A DNA stretch of 17,383 bases. Source: an uncultured Eubacterium sp. GTDB lineage: Bacteria > Bacillota > Clostridia > Lachnospirales > Lachnospiraceae. The notes under the pieces are model-generated. The model ran no database searches and was not told the origin of the DNA. It saw nothing but the letters and a program-made list of their open reading frames with translations. The stretch's first letter is position 1. Each line of letters starts with the position of its first letter. Both the position numbers and the translations under genes were made by a program. This document shows, piece by piece, positions 13,942 to 17,383 of this stretch. The DNA lies in NCBI GenBank assembly GCA_900552795.1, contig USBB01000040.1:1-17383 (forward strand). The letters run 5' to 3'.

Positions 13942-14748
13942 TTACTCAAGATTAACCTTTTTGCTAAGAATATATACAGAGATAATATTATAAATAAGCA
14001 TTAAAATTACTGACAATATCGTCGCACTAATCACAACCCCGACAATATAATTTTTCGGAACCACACCTGAATTTATCGCTGCCATAACAGAACTTTCATT
14101 TCTGAATAAAATAAACATATAAACCAAAAGAACTACTGCTGAACATATCTGCCCTATCAGATATATAACGATATATGCCACAAAAGACATAACACCTTTA
14201 TTTGTGTTGGAAAGACTTCCTATGTTAATTGCCACATAAAACATACTAAGCGCAGAAAGTATTGCAAGTATTATATAAATTCCGATAATTAAAAATCCTT
14301 TAACAGCATCAGCATTACTTATACCTGTAGTCTCAAGGAAATGCCTGAACCAGCTGAAATCCCAGTCACCCGTAGTCAATAAAATTGAAAATAAAAGTAC
14401 AAGACCGTCAGCCAGAAACCAGCAAAGCGGCACTATAAGCTTTGTTACATGAAGACTTAAAGGTGAAACAGGCAGCGTATGCATAAGATATCCCTCATCC
14501 TTTGCCAGATTTTCATAATATCTTAACACACTCATAATAAGTGTTATCGCAAACATTACAATTATGGAAAGAACTAAAGTTACTGCAAGCATTGCATTTA
14601 ATGAAGTTACAAACAGGTTTTCAGGAAATCTTTGATGTAAAAAAGCAGCCCCCATTGTAAGAAGCGACGATAAAATTACAATAATATATATTCCCAGATA
14701 TAAGCCTCTTCTTGACTTAAATTCATGTTTTATCAATTTACCTAACAT
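13942..14748 (-). CDS. ABC transporter permease (ABC-2 type)
   Basis: This 268-residue membrane protein has six predicted helices, at about 17-38, 50-75, 105-125, 145-170, 178-208 and 235-262. The cytoplasmic N-terminus MLGKLIKHEFKSRRG is typical of ABC-2 permeases of this size. The loop ENLAKDEGYLMHTLPVSP, after the second helix, is a recurrent motif of Firmicutes permeases that pair with YtrB-like ATPases. The start overlaps the ATPase stop by 7 bases and has GGGAGG 7 bases before it, so the two are translated together. Substrate unknown; relatives are linked to cell-wall or peptide-antibiotic stress. Confidence 0.85.
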   Translation of the reverse strand: MLGKLIKHEFKSRRGLYLGIYIIVILSSLLTMGAAFLHQRFPENLFVTSLNAMLAVTLVLSIIVMFAITLIMSVLRYYENLAKDEGYLMHTLPVSPLSLHVTKLIVPLCWFLADGLVLLFSILLTTGDWDFSWFRHFLETTGISNADAVKGFLIIGIYIILAILSALSMFYVAINIGSLSNTNKGVMSFVAYIVIYLIGQICSAVVLLVYMFILFRNESSVMAAINSGVVPKNYIVGVVISATILSVILMLIYNIISVYILSKKVNLE

Positions 14749-15440
14749 GCAAATACCTCCCTGAACAATTCATCAACGCTCATTTTATTCTTTTGTCTTA
14801 TATCATCTACAGATTCATGAAGCACCATACTTCCGTTCTTTATAAATATAACTTCATCAAGAACTTTTTCCACATCACTTATCAAATGTGTTGAAATAAT
14901 TACACTCGAATTTTCACTATAGTTAGTAAGTATAGTCTTTAAAATGTAATCTCTTGCCGCCGGGTCAACTCCGCCCATCGGCTCATCAAGCAGATACACG
15001 CTTGCCTCTCTGCTCATTACCAGAACAAGCTGTACCTTCTCTCTTGTTCCCTTAGACAAATGTTTAATCTTGGAGTTTAAATCAATATCAAGCTTTGCAA
15101 GCAAATCCTCCGCTGTCTCTCTTCTGAAATCAGCATAAAAATCTTCAAAAAAATCTATTGTTTCCTTTACTTTCATGGATGGTGAAAAATATGTCCTCTC
15201 AGGAAGATATGACACTATTTTCTTGCTTTCTATACCGATATCATGACCGTCAATACTAATTTCACCACCATTCTTGCTTAAAATTCCGGCAAGTATCTTA
15301 AGAAGCGTAGTCTTTCCGCTTCCGTTAGGTCCAAGCAAACCTATTATTTTCCCTCTGCCAAGTTCAATACTAAAGTCATGCAGTACATTTTTTCTGCCAT
15401 AACTTTTATACAAATTCTTTACGTCAATTAAATTATCCAT
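14742..15440 (-). CDS. ABC transporter ATP-binding protein (YtrB-like)
   Basis: This 232-residue ATPase drives the permease encoded next. Walker A is GPNGSGKTT (37-45), the signature LSKGTREK (128-135), Walker B VYLLDEP (148-154), the D-loop GGVD (156-159) and the H-loop H185 (STH). The Q-loop position reads SYLPER without the usual Gln, a common variant in this subfamily. GAGGAG precedes the ATG, and only 3 bases separate it from the GntR gene. With the GntR regulator upstream and permease downstream, the set matches the YtrA-YtrB arrangement induced by cell-wall antibiotics in Bacillus. Confidence 0.92.
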   Translation of the reverse strand: MDNLIDVKNLYKSYGRKNVLHDFSIELGRGKIIGLLGPNGSGKTTLLKILAGILSKNGGEISIDGHDIGIESKKIVSYLPERTYFSPSMKVKETIDFFEDFYADFRRETAEDLLAKLDIDLNSKIKHLSKGTREKVQLVLVMSREASVYLLDEPMGGVDPAARDYILKTILTNYSENSSVIISTHLISDVEKVLDEVIFIKNGSMVLHESVDDIRQKNKMSVDELFREVFAC

Positions 15441-15443
15441 ATT

Positions 15444-15836
15444 CTACTCCTCTCGATATTTTCTCTGATTATCGTTTTTTTCAACGTAACCGGCATATAA
15501 TTGCACTGATTCTTTTGGCGAGTAACCCAGCTTTACCATATTTTCAGTAAACGTACTCATATAATCTTCCATTAAATCTTTCTTTATGGCATCGGACCTT
15601 TCGCTGCTCTCTGATACAAAGCGTCCTGATGTTCTTACAGAATGCAGCAGCCCTTCTCTTTCCAGTTCCGATAAAGCTTTCTGCATCGTATTTGGATTAA
15701 CCTGCGCCTCAAGTGCCAATTCTCTTACCGTGGGTATTTTATCTCCCGGTTTAAGTTCTCCGACTGCAATCTGAGTCTTTATATGCTCCATAATCTGAAG
15801 ATAAATAGGTGTTTCACCATTAAATTTCCATCTCAA
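15444..15836 (-). CDS. GntR-family repressor, YtrA subfamily
   Basis: This 130-residue repressor has the short YtrA form: a winged helix-turn-helix (about 8-75; IYLQIMEHIKTQI, PTVRELALEAQVNPNTMQKALSEL, SGRFVSE) and a short helical tail for dimerisation instead of a full effector domain. The start codon is TTG at 15836 (TTG AGA TGG AAA), with AGAGGTGG shortly before it; the nearby ATG in another frame stops after two codons. It leads the operon with the ABC ATPase and permease and probably represses it through the large inverted repeat at 15893-15935. Its ligand or release signal is unknown. Confidence 0.9.
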   Translation of the reverse strand: MRWKFNGETPIYLQIMEHIKTQIAVGELKPGDKIPTVRELALEAQVNPNTMQKALSELEREGLLHSVRTSGRFVSESSERSDAIKKDLMEDYMSTFTENMVKLGYSPKESVQLYAGYVEKNDNQRKYREE

Positions 15837-15892
15837 CTAACCACCTCTTTCTTATATGCTCAATTTACGCTTTGACACTTTACTTTTAATTT

Positions 15893-15935
15893 TAATACAT
15901 GTATTATTGTATTAGATGATTAATACAATAATACA
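15893..15935. promoter_or_regulatory. Probable operator of the GntR-ABC operon
   Basis: A 15-bp perfect inverted repeat, TGTATTATTGTATTA (15900-15914) and TAATACAATAATACA (15921-15935), has a 6-base spacer GATGAT. It overlaps a second perfect palindrome, TAATACA-TGTATTA (15893-15906). The repeated half-site is TGTATTA. Weak promoter hexamers for gntR (TTGTAT 15928-15923 and TAATAC 15906-15901, minus strand, 16-base spacer) lie inside it, so binding would block transcription. YtrA-type repressors bind such AT-rich dyads. Confidence 0.75.
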
Positions 15936-15987
15936 GTAGTACAATTTTTATATAATGTCAAGACATTTTTAAAAAACTTCTTTTTTC

Positions 15988-16016
15988 TTGATATATAGTT
16001 TTCAATACTATATAAT
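15988..16016 (+). promoter_or_regulatory. Sigma-A promoter of the DUF1836 gene
   Basis: TTGATA (15988-15993), exactly 17 bases, then TATAAT (16011-16016). The predicted start near 16023 leaves a 70-base leader. A 14-base palindrome AATGTC-AA-GACATT (15954-15967) lies just upstream and could be a regulator site. Confidence 0.8.
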
Positions 16017-16092
16017 ATACATATTAATTCTTTATTTAACGATTTTTATTGTAAATACGTGAAATGTGTAAAAGAATGGAGATTTTATTTCT

Positions 16093-16740
16093 ATGAATAA
16101 ACAGAATACCGAACTGATTACAGATGTATTAAAAAAGCTTGCAAAGCTTAACTATATAAAACCGGGTGATGTTCCGAACATAAACCTTTATATGGATCAG
16201 GTTACTACCTTTATGGAAGAGCATTTAAGTGACAGCAAAAGGCATGAAGATGACAAGATTCTCACAAAGACTATGATTAACAACTATACAAAGAATAATC
16301 TTTTGCCGCCTCCCGTAAAGAAAAAATATTCAAAAGAGCATCTTTATGTTTTAGCTTTTATTTATTACTTCAAAAATATTCTATCAATAAGTGATATACA
16401 CAAACTCCTTAACCCTCTTACAGAGAACTTTTTTGATGAAGGCAGCTCTCCTGAACTTGACTCTATATATAAAGAGGTTTACAATATGTGTAAGTCACAA
16501 ATTGCCGGATTATCAAAGGATGTAATAAACAAAGCTAAGATGTCGGAACATTCTTATGAAAATGTTCACGATGAACACAAACGCGAGTTCCTGCAGATGT
16601 TTTCACTTGTCTGCATATTGAGTTTCGATGTCTATATCAAAAAATATATGATTGAAACAATAATTGAAGATTACTCAAAAAATGCAGCTGACAATAATAA
16701 CGACAAAAGCAAAGGTAAAAATGATAATAATAAGCAGTAA
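16093..16740 (+). CDS. DUF1836-family protein
   Basis: This 215-residue soluble protein is of the DUF1836 (YkrK-like) family. The recognised core is about 55-105: LTKTMINNYTKNNLLPPPVKKKYSKEHL, a MerR-like helix-turn-helix stretch in which LPPP and KKYS are typical, followed by YVLAFIYYFKNILSISDI. The C-terminus (about 195-215) is a low-complexity Asn-, Asp- and Lys-rich tail. The family is presumed DNA-binding, but targets are not known. GGAG lies 11 bases before the ATG. It is divergent from the GntR operon and has its own good promoter, then ends in a shared terminator with the converging yerC-like gene. Confidence 0.85.
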   Translation: MNKQNTELITDVLKKLAKLNYIKPGDVPNINLYMDQVTTFMEEHLSDSKRHEDDKILTKTMINNYTKNNLLPPPVKKKYSKEHLYVLAFIYYFKNILSISDIHKLLNPLTENFFDEGSSPELDSIYKEVYNMCKSQIAGLSKDVINKAKMSEHSYENVHDEHKREFLQMFSLVCILSFDVYIKKYMIETIIEDYSKNAADNNNDKSKGKNDNNKQ

Positions 16741-16793
16741 TAACAGCAGAAAATATTATTTTAAGTTTACCTCTTTTTATATATTATTTTACA

Positions 16794-16838
16794 AAGCAGC
16801 CCCTCAGGTATACACCTTGAGGGGCTGCTTATTTTAAT
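16794..16838. terminator. Bidirectional terminator between convergent genes
   Basis: A perfect 13-bp stem AAGCAGCCCCTCA / TGAGGGGCTGCTT, extended by GGT/ACC-type pairs, is flanked by TTATTTT on the right. On the left (minus strand) it is followed by a T-rich stretch with a few interruptions. It serves the DUF1836 gene and the yerC-like gene. Confidence 0.92.
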
Positions 16839-16844
16839 ATTTCG

Positions 16845-17156
16845 TTACTGCTCTTCTTTGACCGGATTTAAAATGTTAAGTCTTTCAAAAACCTTATCAT
16901 ATCCGTCATTACCATAATTTAACGACCTGTTCACGCGGCTTATTGTAGCTGTGGACGCTCCCGTCTTTTCAGCAATATCAAGATATGTCCTGTGTTCACG
17001 AAGCATCTTTGCCACCTCAAACCTCTGTGACAGCGATAACAGTTCATTGATTGTACATAAGTCCTCAAAGAATCCAAAACATTCTTCTTTATCTTTAATA
17101 CTTAAAATTGCATCAAATAACTGATCTACCGCCGGTGTTTTTAACTTATTATTCAT
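16845..17156 (-). CDS. YerC/YecD-family TrpR-like DNA-binding protein
   Basis: This 103-residue protein has the YerC/YecD form of the TrpR superfamily. Helical FDAILSIKDKEECFGFFEDLCTIN is followed by ELLSLSQRFEVAKMLREHRTYLDIAEKTGASTATISRVNRSL, in which the second half is the helix-turn-helix (about 58-82). No tryptophan-ligand role is established for YerC proteins; they are small, widespread Firmicutes regulators. In B. subtilis yerC lies near pcrB-pcrA; here pcrA is about 5 kb away. The ATG at 17156 is chosen because GAGG lies 6 bases before it; the GTG at 17168 overlaps that site. No clear promoter was found in the AT-rich upstream 120 bases. Confidence 0.88.
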   Translation of the reverse strand: MNNKLKTPAVDQLFDAILSIKDKEECFGFFEDLCTINELLSLSQRFEVAKMLREHRTYLDIAEKTGASTATISRVNRSLNYGNDGYDKVFERLNILNPVKEEQ

Positions 17157-17283
17157 TCTTGACCTCACTAATATAAAACTTTAACAATATATTTTAAATA
17201 TAAATATATACTAATTAGATATTTAACAGTTTAACACATTAAAGTTGTGTAGTAAAGAGGTAAGTTTAATTTATATGATTACA

Positions 17284-17344
17284 GTGTCAAAAGGTCAAAA
17301 GCCCACTTGTGCTTGCACAATGATGGGCTTTTACCTTGGGACAC
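17284..17344. other. Long imperfect hairpin near the right edge
   Basis: The arms pair in five blocks: GTGTC (17284-17288) with GACAC (17340-17344); AAGGT (17291-17295) with ACCTT (17333-17337); AAAAGCCCA (17297-17305) with TGGGCTTTT (17324-17332); and TTGTGC (17307-17312) with GCACAA (17315-17320) round a TT loop. About 25 pairs form in all. The inner part resembles a bidirectional terminator but the flanks pair further than needed. No gene lies in 17169-17383 apart from this structure. Confidence 0.7.
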
Positions 17345-17383
17345 GCCCCTATATGAGCATAAAAGTGCAGCGTTATTATCACT

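Overview
The window looks like chromosomal DNA of a low-GC Gram-positive anaerobe of the class Clostridia, most likely Lachnospiraceae. This rests on AGGAGG-type ribosome binding sites, sigma-A-like promoters, a perfect CIRCE (HrcA) operator, and families typical of that group: a YtrA-type GntR/ABC operon, a DUF1836 protein, a YerC/TrpR-like protein and an SPFH/PspA pair. No tRNA, rRNA or CRISPR array was seen.

Left part (1-7200), accessory and stress genes. The window opens with what looks like the end of an IS21-type element abutting a 5'-truncated TPR gene. Next is a leftward KdpDE-like two-component operon (3888 to 574). It has two tandem DUF4118 sensor proteins, and the first stops before its ATPase domain. 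No kdpFABC pump genes are present. Divergent from it are hsp20, under a perfect CIRCE, and a DUF308/HdeD-like membrane protein. The intergenic region between these divergent promoters also holds three phased TTCACA repeats. A leftward CorA-type Mg2+/Co2+ channel gene follows. Its leader contains a small hydrophobic ORF ending in an ATGA overlap with corA, a promoter, and three CTCAAT repeats at exactly 11-bp spacing. The part ends with a 5'-truncated IS3-family transposase lying against the terminator of the next gene.

Right part (7200-17383), mostly leftward and housekeeping-like. It carries an RlmD/TrmA-family RNA methyltransferase, a small membrane protein with an acidic tail, and the PcrA/UvrD helicase. 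Two clusters of consecutive stem-loops lie on either side of pcrA. Upstream is an apparent envelope-stress locus: a GntR repressor, an ABC ATPase, an ABC permease, PspA/IM30, and a YdjI-like SPFH protein with a zinc ribbon. A 15+15-bp perfect inverted repeat in front of gntR is the likely operator. A divergent DUF1836 gene and a convergent yerC-like gene share a strong bidirectional terminator. The window ends with a long imperfect hairpin.

The most interesting signals are regulatory: the corA leader, the shared phased repeats, the ATPase-less histidine kinase, the stem-loop clusters around pcrA, and a 12-residue tandem repeat in the PcrA linker. No wholly new multi-gene system is evident.
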